DNA of 64,000 bases, from assembly GCA_016711285.1 (NCBI GenBank), contig JADJTG010000010.1, positions 227,747-291,746 of the forward strand, written 5' to 3'. The notes under the pieces are model-generated. The model did not search any database and was not told the origin of the DNA. It worked only from the letters and a program-made list of their open reading frames with translations. Numbering within the stretch: position 1 is the stretch's first letter; every line of letters begins with the position of its first letter. The translations under genes were made by a program, and so were the position numbers. The DNA is from Sphingobacteriales bacterium. Lineage in GTDB: Bacteria > Bacteroidota > Bacteroidia > Chitinophagales > UBA2359. Positions 46,944 to 55,163 of this stretch are shown piece after piece.

Positions 46944-47069
46944 TTAGCAGGCAGTTTCGCTTTGAGTTTCCTTTTGCGTGATTTTTCCGGGGCAACCTTG
47001 CTTATGGCAAGAACTCAACACTAAAACTGACAATACAGCTACAAAAGCTAAAAAATTTTTGAAGTTCAT
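46944..47069 (-). CDS. Small Cys-containing lipoprotein
   Basis: A 41-residue frame. It starts with ATG at 47069, has a hydrophobic signal to residue 20 and a lipobox 'LSSC' with Cys21, leaving a 21-residue mature peptide with two further Cys ('GCPGKITQKETQSETAC'). A strong TAACTTTG promoter box lies about 50 bases upstream and a terminator follows. Tiny lipoproteins of this kind are often missed by gene finders. The function is unknown. A frame shifted by one base would extend a Lys/Arg-rich tail instead, so the exact C-terminus is uncertain. Confidence 0.6.
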   Translation of the reverse strand: MNFKNFLAFVAVLSVLVLSSCHKQGCPGKITQKETQSETAC

Positions 47070-47118
47070 AAGAAAAAAATATATTTAATAATAGATGTGT
47101 TTTTTTGAAAAACGAGTG

Positions 47119-47126
47119 CAAAGTTA
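47119..47126 (-). promoter_or_regulatory. Promoter -7 box for small lipoprotein gene
   Basis: TAACTTTG on the minus strand, about 50 bases upstream of the ATG at 47069 and just before the divergent mpl gene. Confidence 0.5.
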
Positions 47127-47161
47127 ATTTATTGTACAGTTAAGAAAAAAAATATTTTATT

Positions 47162-48521
47162 TTGAAAAAAATTCATTTTATCGCCATTGGCGGCAGTGTG
47201 ATGCACCAGTTAGCTCTTGATTTACAGCATCAGGGTTATGAAGTATCGGGTTCTGACGATGAAATTTACGAACCGTCACGCACCTTGCTCGCTCAAGCCG
47301 CTTTGCTGCCCGCCGAAATGGGTTGGTTTCCGGAGCGCATCACCGCCGACCTCGATGCTGTTATTTTGGGAATGCACGCCAAAGCCGACAATCCCGAATT
47401 GTTGCGGGCGCAAGCCTTGCAGCTCAAAGTATATGCTTATCCCGAATTTATCTACGAGCAATCTGTACACAAAACGCGGGTAGTGATAGCGGGCAGCCAT
47501 GGAAAAACCACACTCACTGCCATGATTATGCATGTGCTGCGCTGCTGCGGCAAGCAATTTGACTACTTGGTAGGCGCGCGATTGGAGGGTTTTGAGGCTT
47601 CGGTGCAACTGAGCCACGCCCCCCTGATGATCCTCGAAGGCGATGAATATTTTGCCTCTCCAATACACCGCCTGCCCAAAATCCGCTATTATCAGCCGCA
47701 TATTACGCTGTTGAGCGGCATTGCTTGGGATCATATCAATGTGTTTCCTACTTTTGAAAATTATCTTCAGCAATTTGCCGACTACCTGCAACATCTGCCG
47801 CCGCACGCCCACATCGTGTATTCCGGGCGAAGATGAACACCTGCCCGCTTTGGTTCGGCAATTTGCGCCGCCTGCTGCCAGTTGCTATGCCTACAAAACA
47901 CCGCACTATCGCATAGAAGAGGGCACTTTGATACTGCAAACGGAAATCGGCGAAGTGCCTTTGAAAGTGATGGGCAAACACAATGCCCTGAATGTAGAAG
48001 GCGCTCGCAAAGTATGTGCGTGGATAGGTATTGAAAATGCCGATTTTTATGCGGCGATGCGCACTTTTAAAGGGGCAGCCAAACGCTTGGAAACCCTGTT
48101 TTCGGGCACACATTGCGCTGTTTTTCGCGATTTTGCCCACGCACCTTCCAAAGTAAAAGCCACCACCGCCGCCGTCAGAGAGATGTTTCCGCAACGCCGT
48201 TTGGTGGCGGTTTTTGAGTTGCATACTTACAGCAGCCTCAACGCCGGATTTTTACAGGAATACCGCCACAGCCTCGCCGACTGCGATATCGCCCTCATTT
48301 ATATAGATGAACAAACTTTTGTGATAAAAAAACTGCCGCCGCTTTCGCACGAAACCATCGCGGCGGCTTTTGAACACCCGCATTTGCATATAGCGGGCAG
48401 CAGGGCAGCCTTAGAAGCGGCATTACAGGCAATCGAGTGGAAAAATACCAATTTGCTGCTGATGAGTTCGGGGCATTTCGGGGGCTTGGATTTACAGAAA
48501 ACAGTAGCTGCTTTTTTTTGA
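47162..48521 (+). pseudogene. mpl: UDP-N-acetylmuramate:tripeptide ligase Mpl, single frameshift
   Basis: The N-terminal 221 residues from a TTG start at 47162 match the Mur ligase family: 'IHFIAIGGSVMHQLALDLQHQGYEVSGSD' style start, 'VVIAGSHGKTTLTAMIMHVL' ATP loop and 'LILEGDEYFASP'. The frame then breaks at the GGG run 47825-47827; one base fewer gives 'VYSGEDEHLPALVRQF' and the family sequence continues ('VMGKHNALNVEGARKV', 'FRDFAHAPSKVKATTAAV') to 48521, for 452 residues in total. Mpl recycles murein tripeptide by joining it to UDP-MurNAc. It is not normally essential, so decay is possible, but a sequencing error fits equally well. Confidence 0.88.
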
Positions 48522-48587
48522 CAGCACCCCTGATAAATAACGCTTCCCTCAATGCCGTTTGCGCCGTTTGACATTCGGTTTTGATAC

Positions 48588-48630
48588 TTCCCCGAAGAAT
48601 CATCAGCGGTATTGCATAGAATTTATTGGG
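48588..48630. repeat. Scar-like sequence combining ends of the neighbouring LRR gene
   Basis: On the minus strand, ATGCAATACCG (as at the start of the gene at 49763) is followed directly by TGATGATTCTTCGGGG-like sequence found near that gene's 3' end (about 48675). It looks like a collapsed second copy. Confidence 0.45.
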
Positions 48631-48647
48631 TATTGAAAAAAATTAAC

Positions 48648-49763
48648 TCAATTCCCATTCGGGCTTTTTTCAACACCCCCCGAAGAATCATCATTGGCAA
48701 AATAATAACCTTTGAGGCACTCTTTCAGCGGGGCAGCTATGGTTTCGTTATTGCGAATTAAAGACGAATAAAGTGAAAACTTTTTGAGTTTTTTCATACT
48801 GCACAATTCTTCTGCAGGAACATAAGACAATGGACTCATTATAGACACCGGCGGGTTGCCTACGCTTAAGTATTCCAAATTTTTCAGCCGACTGATGCCC
48901 TCCGGTAAGGTATCTTTAATTGTATATAACACTAAGGATTTCAAAGAACGGATATCATATACCTGCTTAGGAAATTCTTTTACTCCATAAGCCTGCTCTA
49001 TCTTTAAATGTTCCAAGTGTTTTAATTGCGTAAGGTCTTCAGACAGCGTATCTACTCCAATTAAATGCAACTCTTTTAAATGCTTTAATTCTGTAATACC
49101 ACGAGGAAGACCGCGCGTTGCACCATCGTACTTTTTATTTTTTAAGTGATAGTCTTCTTCTTCCTTATTGGTAAAGGATAGTTTTTTTATTTTATGTCGT
49201 GTCAGTTCTTTGGGCAACACAAATGCTTGTTCTGTTGCGTCTTCATATTGGGTTATACTAAAATTGAGTGTCAGCGTTTCTAAATTATCAATAATTCGCA
49301 GCAGATCCTTTATTTCTTTCCACGCTTTTATAGTCATTAAGGAGTCATAAGTCAAAAGCATTGGAGGATCATAAGAGTGATAGGTGGTATCTGTACCTTC
49401 ATAAACAATACCAATAAAATAATAATACACAGGAAAATTTACATATAGGTGCTTTATATGTTTATAAAATTTTAACGTGTCTTCTATTGGCGGGCGTTCC
49501 TCATCTCTTATCCAAATTACTTGCTCACTTTTTTTATCATAATACTGCCATTCCTGACTGCCATCTCGAATGCTAAATGTTATACCAAGGCAATTAGGTG
49601 CTTCGCTAAAAGGAACCTCATGTACAAACTGACAATAACAAGGATAATATAAAGAGTCTTTTTGCGATTTATCTTTTTTGTGCTTGCTCTGAGCCTGTAT
49701 TATTGTAAAATTTATACAATAAAAAACAAACAAGACCATAAAATATACAAAACGGTATTGCAT
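48648..49763 (-). CDS. Secreted leucine-rich-repeat-like protein
   Basis: 371 residues. Signal peptide 1-24 ending 'IIQAQ'. After a Lys-rich linker and a polar domain, residues about 150-330 contain several units of the form 'LK.LHLIGVDTL', 'LEHLKIEQAYG', 'LKSLVLYTI', 'LEYLSVGN', about 22-24 residues apart, which is the leucine-rich repeat pattern. No sorting domain or lipobox is seen. Such secreted LRR proteins of Bacteroidota usually bind other proteins. A remnant of a second copy may lie just downstream. AT-rich codon use is a little stronger than in neighbours. Confidence 0.65.
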   Translation of the reverse strand: MQYRFVYFMVLFVFYCINFTIIQAQSKHKKDKSQKDSLYYPCYCQFVHEVPFSEAPNCLGITFSIRDGSQEWQYYDKKSEQVIWIRDEERPPIEDTLKFYKHIKHLYVNFPVYYYFIGIVYEGTDTTYHSYDPPMLLTYDSLMTIKAWKEIKDLLRIIDNLETLTLNFSITQYEDATEQAFVLPKELTRHKIKKLSFTNKEEEDYHLKNKKYDGATRGLPRGITELKHLKELHLIGVDTLSEDLTQLKHLEHLKIEQAYGVKEFPKQVYDIRSLKSLVLYTIKDTLPEGISRLKNLEYLSVGNPPVSIMSPLSYVPAEELCSMKKLKKFSLYSSLIRNNETIAAPLKECLKGYYFANDDSSGGVEKSPNGN

Positions 49764-50092
49764 AGTATTTAATAAAATTTAGGGGGTTAGGAAAATACTA
49801 CTCGCTTAGATGATAAGACTACATGAGTACATTTTTTACAGATATACTCATAATGATAATGGATAGTACCTTTTTCATTAAGTTGTGCATTATAACAAAC
49901 GTTGTTTTTTCTAAAAAATTTGGAAAAACAGCATTTATTTTTCTGCCTGATTTTGTACAAACTTTAAACAGTTTTAGAAGGTATTTTCTCAAAAATGGCA
50001 TTAAAAGTTTAAAATTATTTTAAAAATCTCTAAAAAAATCAAAAACAAAGAGCCACATAATCTTTTATCTTTGCGCTTTGTTGTAATACAAT
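49764..50092. other. Intergenic region
   Basis: 329 AT-rich bases between divergent genes. Apart from the ispG promoter box near its right end nothing was recognised; short open frames on both strands have no supporting signals. Confidence 0.6.
50066..50073 (+). promoter_or_regulatory. Promoter -7 box for ispG
   Basis: TATCTTTG 20 bases before the ATG at 50093. Confidence 0.6.
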
Positions 50093-52072
50093 ATGCTGAT
50101 ACTTCCCACCCCTTTTACCTACTGCAACAGCCTCACACGCTACGAGCGTTGGCGCACCCGCGAAGTGAATATCGGCGGCGTTCCTTTGGGCGGCAACAAC
50201 CCTATTCGCCTCCAGTCTATGACCACCACCGACACCCTCGATACCGCCGCCACCGTTGCCCAAACCCTGCGTTTGGTACAGGTCGGTTGCGAGTATGTCC
50301 GCATCACTGCTCCTTCCATCAAAGAAGCCGAGAATTTAGCCCACATCAAAGCCGAACTTCGCCGAAGCGGTTGTCAAGTGCCTTTGGTGGCGGATATTCA
50401 CTTTACCCCCAACGCCGCCGAAGTAGCAGCACGCATCGTGGAAAAAGTGCGTATCAACCCCGGCAATTACGCCGACAAAAAAAAATTTGAATTTATTAGT
50501 TATGATGATGCCGCCTACGAAGCCGAATTAGAGCGTATCCGCCGCCGCCTGTTGCCACTGCTGCGCATCTGCAAAGAATATGGAACTGCGCTGCGCATCG
50601 GCACCAATCACGGCTCTCTCAGCGACCGCATCATGAGTCGCTACGGCGACACGCCAATAGGTATGGTAGAAAGTGCGCTGGAGTTTGTGCGTTTTTGCGA
50701 AGCCGAAAATTTTTACGACATCGTGCTGTCTATGAAATCCAGCAATGTGCAGGTGATGGTGCAAGCCTATCGTTTGTTGGTGCAAAAGATGAGGGAAGAA
50801 AATATGAATTATCCTTTGCACTTGGGCGTTACCGAAGCCGGAGACGGCGAAGACGGGCGCATTAAATCGGCGGCGGGCATCGGTACATTGCTCGAAGACG
50901 GCATCGGCGACACCGTGCGCGTGTCGCTCACCGAAGCCCCCGAAGCCGAAATTCCGGTGGCGGCAGCTTTGGTGCGCCGCTATTCCAAGCGCAACCCGCA
51001 CAACCCGATTCGTCCGGTGGTGGCGGCACAGCAGCAATATATCCACCCTTTTGAGCATCAACGCCGCAAAACGCATAGCATCGGAAAAATAGGTGGCGAA
51101 CAAGTGCCGACAGTGGTGGCAGATTTTTCAAAAGAAACCCTTACACACCACAGCCAACTGCAAAGCATCGGCTACACTTATCAGGTGGATTTGGATAAAT
51201 GGAATATCGCCGAGCAAGCCGCCGACTTTTTATTTTTGGGAGCTGCCGACCCTGCCCTGCCTTTTGAAATTCCGGGTACGCTGCAAAAAGTGGTGTGTTT
51301 TGATACATGGAAACAAGCAGCGCAACAAAGCACTTGTATTCCTTTATTGAACATCAGTGAATTGCTGAATACACCGCATTTGTGGACAACACAATACAAA
51401 TGGGTAATGGCTGACGACCACATTTTAGACGAAAATAGCGAAACCGCCACCGCTTTTTGGGAAGCCTTGCGCCAAGCCCAGCAACATACGGTGTTGGTGC
51501 TCCGCAGCGACAATACCCACCAAATGGCGGCATTGCGGCGCATCTGCTTTGAGTTGTTGGAGCGCGGCATCGCCTGCCCGCTTATTTTTAACATCAACTA
51601 CGCTTATTGCAGTGAAGCCGACTTTGCATTGCACAGTGCCACCGACTTCGGAGCTTTGCTCATTGATGGTTTGGGCGATGGCATTTGGATAGCCGCCGCC
51701 AACGCGCCGCGTTCTATACAAAACAGCACCGCATTTGGTATTTTGCAGGCAACGCGCACCCGCATTTCCAAAACTGAATACATCTCCTGCCCTTCTTGTG
51801 GGCGCACCTTATTTGATTTGGAAGAAACCACCGCGATGATACGCGCCCGCACCCAGCACCTCAAAGGCGTAAAAATCGGTATTATGGGCTGCATCGTGAA
51901 TGGTCCCGGCGAAATGGCTGATGCCGACTATGGTTATGTGGGCAGCGGCGTAGATAAAATTACGCTGTATCGCGGGAAAGAAGTAGTGAAACGCAGCATC
52001 AACAGCGAACGTGCCGTAGATGAACTCATACAACTAATCCGCGAAGACGGGCGGTGGACAGATGAAGGATAA
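50093..52072 (+). CDS. ispG: 4-Hydroxy-3-methylbut-2-enyl diphosphate synthase, long form
   Basis: 659 residues, the long form with a central insert that is typical of Bacteroidota, Chlamydiae and plants. The TIM-barrel N-terminus shows 'PIRLQSMTTTDTLD' near residue 38, 'VGCEYVRITAPS' near 64 and 'PLVADIHFTPNAA' near 97. The C-terminal iron-sulfur domain has 'SCPSCGRTLFDLEE' near 566 and 'GIMGCIVNGPGEMADADYGYVG' near 602, providing the three Cys ligands of the [4Fe-4S] cluster. It makes HMBPP in the methylerythritol phosphate pathway. The gene has its own promoter and is intact. Confidence 0.96.
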   Translation: MLILPTPFTYCNSLTRYERWRTREVNIGGVPLGGNNPIRLQSMTTTDTLDTAATVAQTLRLVQVGCEYVRITAPSIKEAENLAHIKAELRRSGCQVPLVADIHFTPNAAEVAARIVEKVRINPGNYADKKKFEFISYDDAAYEAELERIRRRLLPLLRICKEYGTALRIGTNHGSLSDRIMSRYGDTPIGMVESALEFVRFCEAENFYDIVLSMKSSNVQVMVQAYRLLVQKMREENMNYPLHLGVTEAGDGEDGRIKSAAGIGTLLEDGIGDTVRVSLTEAPEAEIPVAAALVRRYSKRNPHNPIRPVVAAQQQYIHPFEHQRRKTHSIGKIGGEQVPTVVADFSKETLTHHSQLQSIGYTYQVDLDKWNIAEQAADFLFLGAADPALPFEIPGTLQKVVCFDTWKQAAQQSTCIPLLNISELLNTPHLWTTQYKWVMADDHILDENSETATAFWEALRQAQQHTVLVLRSDNTHQMAALRRICFELLERGIACPLIFNINYAYCSEADFALHSATDFGALLIDGLGDGIWIAAANAPRSIQNSTAFGILQATRTRISKTEYISCPSCGRTLFDLEETTAMIRARTQHLKGVKIGIMGCIVNGPGEMADADYGYVGSGVDKITLYRGKEVVKRSINSERAVDELIQLIREDGRWTDEG

Positions 52073-52223
52073 GGAATGGTATTTGTGGATAAAAAAACAG
52101 GTTTCCATTTTCAAAAACTTTGAAAATTCATTAGAAAAAGCCGTATTTTGCAATGCTTCTTTGTGTTATTTTAATGATAAGTTTTTAAAAAAATATGCCA
52201 TAATCAACAATACATAAATACAC

Positions 52224-53396
52224 ATGATACAAACAGACACAACAACAAGTGCCGGACTTGATTTTTCTTTGAATGAAAATGTGGCGATGATTCGCGAAAG
52301 TGTGCGCAGCTTTGCCGAAAAAGAAATACGCCCCTACCTGATGGAATGGGACGAAAGCCAATATTTTCCCGTAGAATTGTTCAAAAAAATGGGCGAACTC
52401 GGTTTTATGGGCGTAGTAGTGCCGCACGAATACGGCGGCGCAGGTTTCGGATATATTGAATGTGTGACGGTGGTGAGCGAAATTGCCAGTGTATGCGGCT
52501 CGGTGGGTTTGTCGGTGGCGGCGCACAATTCGCTGTGTACCGGACATATCCTCGCTTTCGGCAACGAAGCCCAAAAACAAAAATACCTGCCCAGATTAGC
52601 CACTGCCCAACATATCGGGGCTTGGGCACTCACCGAACCCAACACCGGCAGCGATGCTATGCGTATGAAATGCACCGCCCGCAAAGAGGGCAACGAGTGG
52701 GTACTCAACGGTGCAAAATGCTGGATTACGCACGGTGCTACGGGCGATGTGGTAGTGGTGATTGCACGCACCGGCGAACTGTTGGACAGCCACGGCATGA
52801 CGGCTTTTGTGGTGGAACGCGGCACTCCGGGGCTTAAAGCAGGCAAAAAAGAAAATAAACTCGGTATGCGCTGCTCCGAAACCGCCGAAGTGATTTTTGA
52901 AGATTGCCGTATTCCCGAAGAAAACGTACTCGGTCAGGTGGGCGAAGGTTTTCAGCAGGCAATGAAAATTTTGGACGGCGGGCGTATCTCTATCGCCGCA
53001 CTCGGCTTGGGCATCGGCAAAGGAGCTTATCAAGCCGCCCTCAAATATGCCAAAGAACGCGAGCAATTCGGGCAGCCGATTGCGAATTTTCAGGGTATTG
53101 CCTTTAAAATTGCGGATATGGCAACCAAAGTGGAAGTGGGCGAACTCCTCACTATGCAAGCCGCCGATATGAAAAACAAAGGACTGAAAATGACCAAAGA
53201 GTCGGCAATGGCAAAATACTACACTTCCGAAGCCGCCGTACAGATTGCCACCGATGCCGTTCAGATTTTTGGCGGCTACGGCTATACCAAAGATTTTCCG
53301 GTAGAAAAATTTTACCGCGACTCCAAACTCTGCACCATCGGCGAAGGCACGAGCGAAATTCAAAAATTGGTTATCTCCCGCGAAATTTTAAAATAA
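52224..53396 (+). CDS. Acyl-CoA dehydrogenase
   Basis: 390 residues, the normal length. N-terminal helical domain, then the FAD-binding block 'AWALTEPNTGSDAMRMKCTA' near residue 131 and 'WVLNGAKCWITHG' near 158. The C-terminal helices hold 'QIFGGYGYTKDFPVEKFYRDSKLCTIGEGTSEIQKLVI' spread over residues about 350-385, with the catalytic Glu in 'GEGTSE', as in short-chain (butyryl-CoA type) dehydrogenases. It oxidises acyl-CoA to enoyl-CoA and passes electrons to ETF. No ETF gene is next to it. Chain-length preference is inferred only from similarity. Confidence 0.93.
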   Translation: MIQTDTTTSAGLDFSLNENVAMIRESVRSFAEKEIRPYLMEWDESQYFPVELFKKMGELGFMGVVVPHEYGGAGFGYIECVTVVSEIASVCGSVGLSVAAHNSLCTGHILAFGNEAQKQKYLPRLATAQHIGAWALTEPNTGSDAMRMKCTARKEGNEWVLNGAKCWITHGATGDVVVVIARTGELLDSHGMTAFVVERGTPGLKAGKKENKLGMRCSETAEVIFEDCRIPEENVLGQVGEGFQQAMKILDGGRISIAALGLGIGKGAYQAALKYAKEREQFGQPIANFQGIAFKIADMATKVEVGELLTMQAADMKNKGLKMTKESAMAKYYTSEAAVQIATDAVQIFGGYGYTKDFPVEKFYRDSKLCTIGEGTSEIQKLVISREILK

Positions 53397-53435
53397 TTTT
53401 ATTATCAGGATTTTGGATTATTAAAAAATAAAACC

Positions 53436-53443
53436 TATTTTTG
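53436..53443 (+). promoter_or_regulatory. Promoter for rpsU
   Basis: TATTTTTG with a TTG 20 bases upstream (53413-53415), matching the Bacteroidota -33/-7 pair, about 43 bases before the ATG at 53487. Confidence 0.65.
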
Positions 53444-53486
53444 CCGTCCTAAATTTCATTAAAAACATTTAAGATATTTACTATTT

Positions 53487-53684
53487 ATGTTGATTATTGA
53501 TTGTAGAGAAAGCGATACTATTGATAAGGCTTTGCGCAAATACAAAAAGAAATTTGAAAAAGCGGGCATTTTGCGCCAATTACGCAGACGCAAGCAGTTC
53601 ACAAAGCCCTCTATTCAAAATCGCCAACAGAAATTAAAGGCTATTTATAAAGAGGAAATGTACGGTCCGAACAGCCAAGAGTAA
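53487..53684 (+). CDS. rpsU: 30S ribosomal protein S21
   Basis: 65 residues, very basic. 'DKALRKYKKKFEKAGILRQLRRRKQFTKPS' type sequence is the S21 signature. S21 sits on the small-subunit platform near the anti-Shine-Dalgarno end of 16S rRNA. In Bacteroidota S21 helps sequester that end, in line with the general lack of Shine-Dalgarno sites in the window. The gene has a consensus promoter and a terminator and is monocistronic. Confidence 0.95.
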   Translation: MLIIDCRESDTIDKALRKYKKKFEKAGILRQLRRRKQFTKPSIQNRQQKLKAIYKEEMYGPNSQE

Positions 53685-53752
53685 TTATAGGTTCTTGCTT
53701 TGCGGTGAGCAAAGAAGTATTTTTTCTTCTGAATTTTTATAAAAAATCGGCT

Positions 53753-53788
53753 CGCTTGTAGGATAATTCTTACAAGCGGCTTTGTTTT
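53753..53788 (+). terminator. Rho-independent terminator after rpsU
   Basis: 8-bp core stem CGCTTGTA/TACAAGCG (53753-53760 with 53771-53778), flanked by pairing GGC and a T-rich tail. A weaker hairpin CTTTGC/GCAAAG precedes it at about 53698-53716. Confidence 0.75.
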
Positions 53789-53885
53789 TGTATAAAGTAT
53801 TAGGTATTTTTTCAAACCGCACAGAATATGCTGTATCGCGCCGCTAAAAACATCGTAAATATTTGTGCTTTTGAAACTAATCTCC

Positions 53886-53893
53886 TAACTTTG
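53886..53893 (+). promoter_or_regulatory. Promoter -7 box for DUF2892 gene
   Basis: TAACTTTG about 52 bases before the ATG at 53946, with a TTG about 20 bases further upstream. Confidence 0.55.
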
Positions 53894-53945
53894 TAGGACA
53901 AAATATTATTGATATTTTTATACATTGTAACCATCTTAATTTTTT

Positions 53946-54155
53946 ATGAAATACAATCTCAGTTTCAAAGATATTTTAGTGCGTTATGTGATAATGGTAG
54001 TGATTTTAATGGCGGGTGCATTGACACAACAAGTGTGGCTGATGTTTTTTAGTTTGCCGTTTTTTATTACGGCGTTGTTGGGAATGTGTCCTGTATATGC
54101 AGCTATGGGTATCAATAACAACCCCGAAGCTGCTTCCGAAGAAGACGACCATTAA
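53946..54155 (+). CDS. DUF2892 (YgaP-type) small inner-membrane protein
   Basis: 69 residues with two closely spaced hydrophobic segments (about 12-28 and 30-48), then 'GMCPVYAAMGI', the characteristic Cys-Pro-x-Tyr element of DUF2892 proteins. Members are small inner-membrane proteins, sometimes fused to rhodanese domains; the isolated form has no assigned role. The acidic tail is cytoplasmic or periplasmic. It has its own promoter and is followed by the hairpin ahead of queE. Confidence 0.8.
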   Translation: MKYNLSFKDILVRYVIMVVILMAGALTQQVWLMFFSLPFFITALLGMCPVYAAMGINNNPEAASEEDDH

Positions 54156-54199
54156 TCACACTTTGCGGATTTAGATATTTTATTTTAATAAAAAAACAT

Positions 54200-54240
54200 A
54201 AACCCGAAAGCATATTATCATGGTCTTTCGGGTTTTTTCT
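54200..54240 (+). terminator. Terminator between DUF2892 gene and queE
   Basis: 11-bp perfect stem (54200-54210 with 54225-54235), 14-base loop, T-tract. An ATG at 54220 falls inside the loop, which argues against it as the queE start. Confidence 0.8.
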
Positions 54241-54921
54241 ATGATAATTCTGTCGCCTCCTACCCCGCCTGCGGCTGCCCAACAGCCTGTTGCAGTCGTA
54301 AAATTGCCGCGCCGCGCCGCTACGGATACGCTGCCGGTAATGGAGCATTTTTATACTTTGCAGGGCGAAGGATTTCATCAGGGAAAAGCCGCTTATTTCA
54401 TTCGTTTGGGCGGCTGCGATGTAGGCTGTGTGTGGTGCGATGTAAAAGCCTCTTGGAATGCCGCCGACCACCCGCGCCTTTCGGTGGAAGATGTAGTAGC
54501 CGCTGCCGCCCAACAGCCCGCCCGCATCGCCGTTGTTACCGGCGGCGAGCCGCTGATGTACGACCTCGCCCCACTGACTACCGCCCTCCGGCAAGCGGGC
54601 TTCAAAACGCACTTGGAAACCTCCGCCGCCTATCCGGTTTCGGGTACTTGGGACTGGATTTGTGTATCGCCGAAAAAATTTAAAGCCCCCCTGCTTGAAG
54701 TATTGGCACTGGCGCAGGAGTTGAAGGTAGTGGTATATCACGAAAGCGACTGGAAATGGGCGCAAAGTTTTGTTCCTGCCCTGAACACCTCCACTGCGCT
54801 GCTGTTGCAACCCGAATGGAGTCGCCGCGAGCGTATCACTCCTTTTTTGGTGGACTTGGTGAAACAACACCCGCAATGGCGTATTTCACTGCAAACACAC
54901 AAATATTTAGATATTCCTTAA
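54241..54921 (+). CDS. queE: 7-Carboxy-7-deazaguanine synthase
   Basis: 226 residues from the ATG at 54241; the in-frame ATG at 54220 lies inside the terminator loop of the previous gene. The radical SAM cluster motif is 'CDVGCVWC' (C-x3-C-x2-C) near residue 58, preceded by 'EHFYTLQGEGFHQGKAAYFIRLGG', which is the QueE substrate region, and followed by 'VVTGGEPLMYDL' near 100. It converts 6-carboxy-tetrahydropterin to CDG in queuosine synthesis. queC, queD and queF are not in the window. The N-terminal Pro/Ala-rich 20 residues are unusual. Confidence 0.92.
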   Translation: MIILSPPTPPAAAQQPVAVVKLPRRAATDTLPVMEHFYTLQGEGFHQGKAAYFIRLGGCDVGCVWCDVKASWNAADHPRLSVEDVVAAAAQQPARIAVVTGGEPLMYDLAPLTTALRQAGFKTHLETSAAYPVSGTWDWICVSPKKFKAPLLEVLALAQELKVVVYHESDWKWAQSFVPALNTSTALLLQPEWSRRERITPFLVDLVKQHPQWRISLQTHKYLDIP

Positions 54922-55130
54922 TTGTGTTTTTTTAAGCGGGGTAGTATTGAATTTTTGTTTTTTGTGGGATAGTAGCGATGAATTTAGTGAGTACTACATA
55001 TTTAAATTAAACAAGATCATATAAAAGTATTCAACTTCAATTTTGTGTGTCGCCGCTAATAACAACAAGTTGTTACCTTAGTTTTCCTGTTTATTGTATC
55101 AGCAAACCATTTCTTTTGTCATATTAATTA

Positions 55131-55150
55131 CTTGGCAATGTGTGTGACTG
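55131..55150. repeat. 20-bp sequence shared with the 3' flank of the SMEK-like gene
   Basis: One mismatch to 30639-30658; same orientation and same position just beyond the stop of an AT-rich minus-strand accessory gene. A short hairpin TAACAAC/GTTGTTA lies about 60 bases away at 55059-55074. Confidence 0.6.
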
Positions 55151-55163
55151 CTGCGGTGACACA

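Noticed and set aside
54220..54240. Upstream ATG as queE start
   Set aside because: It lies in the loop of a strong terminator hairpin; the ATG at 54241 is the better start.
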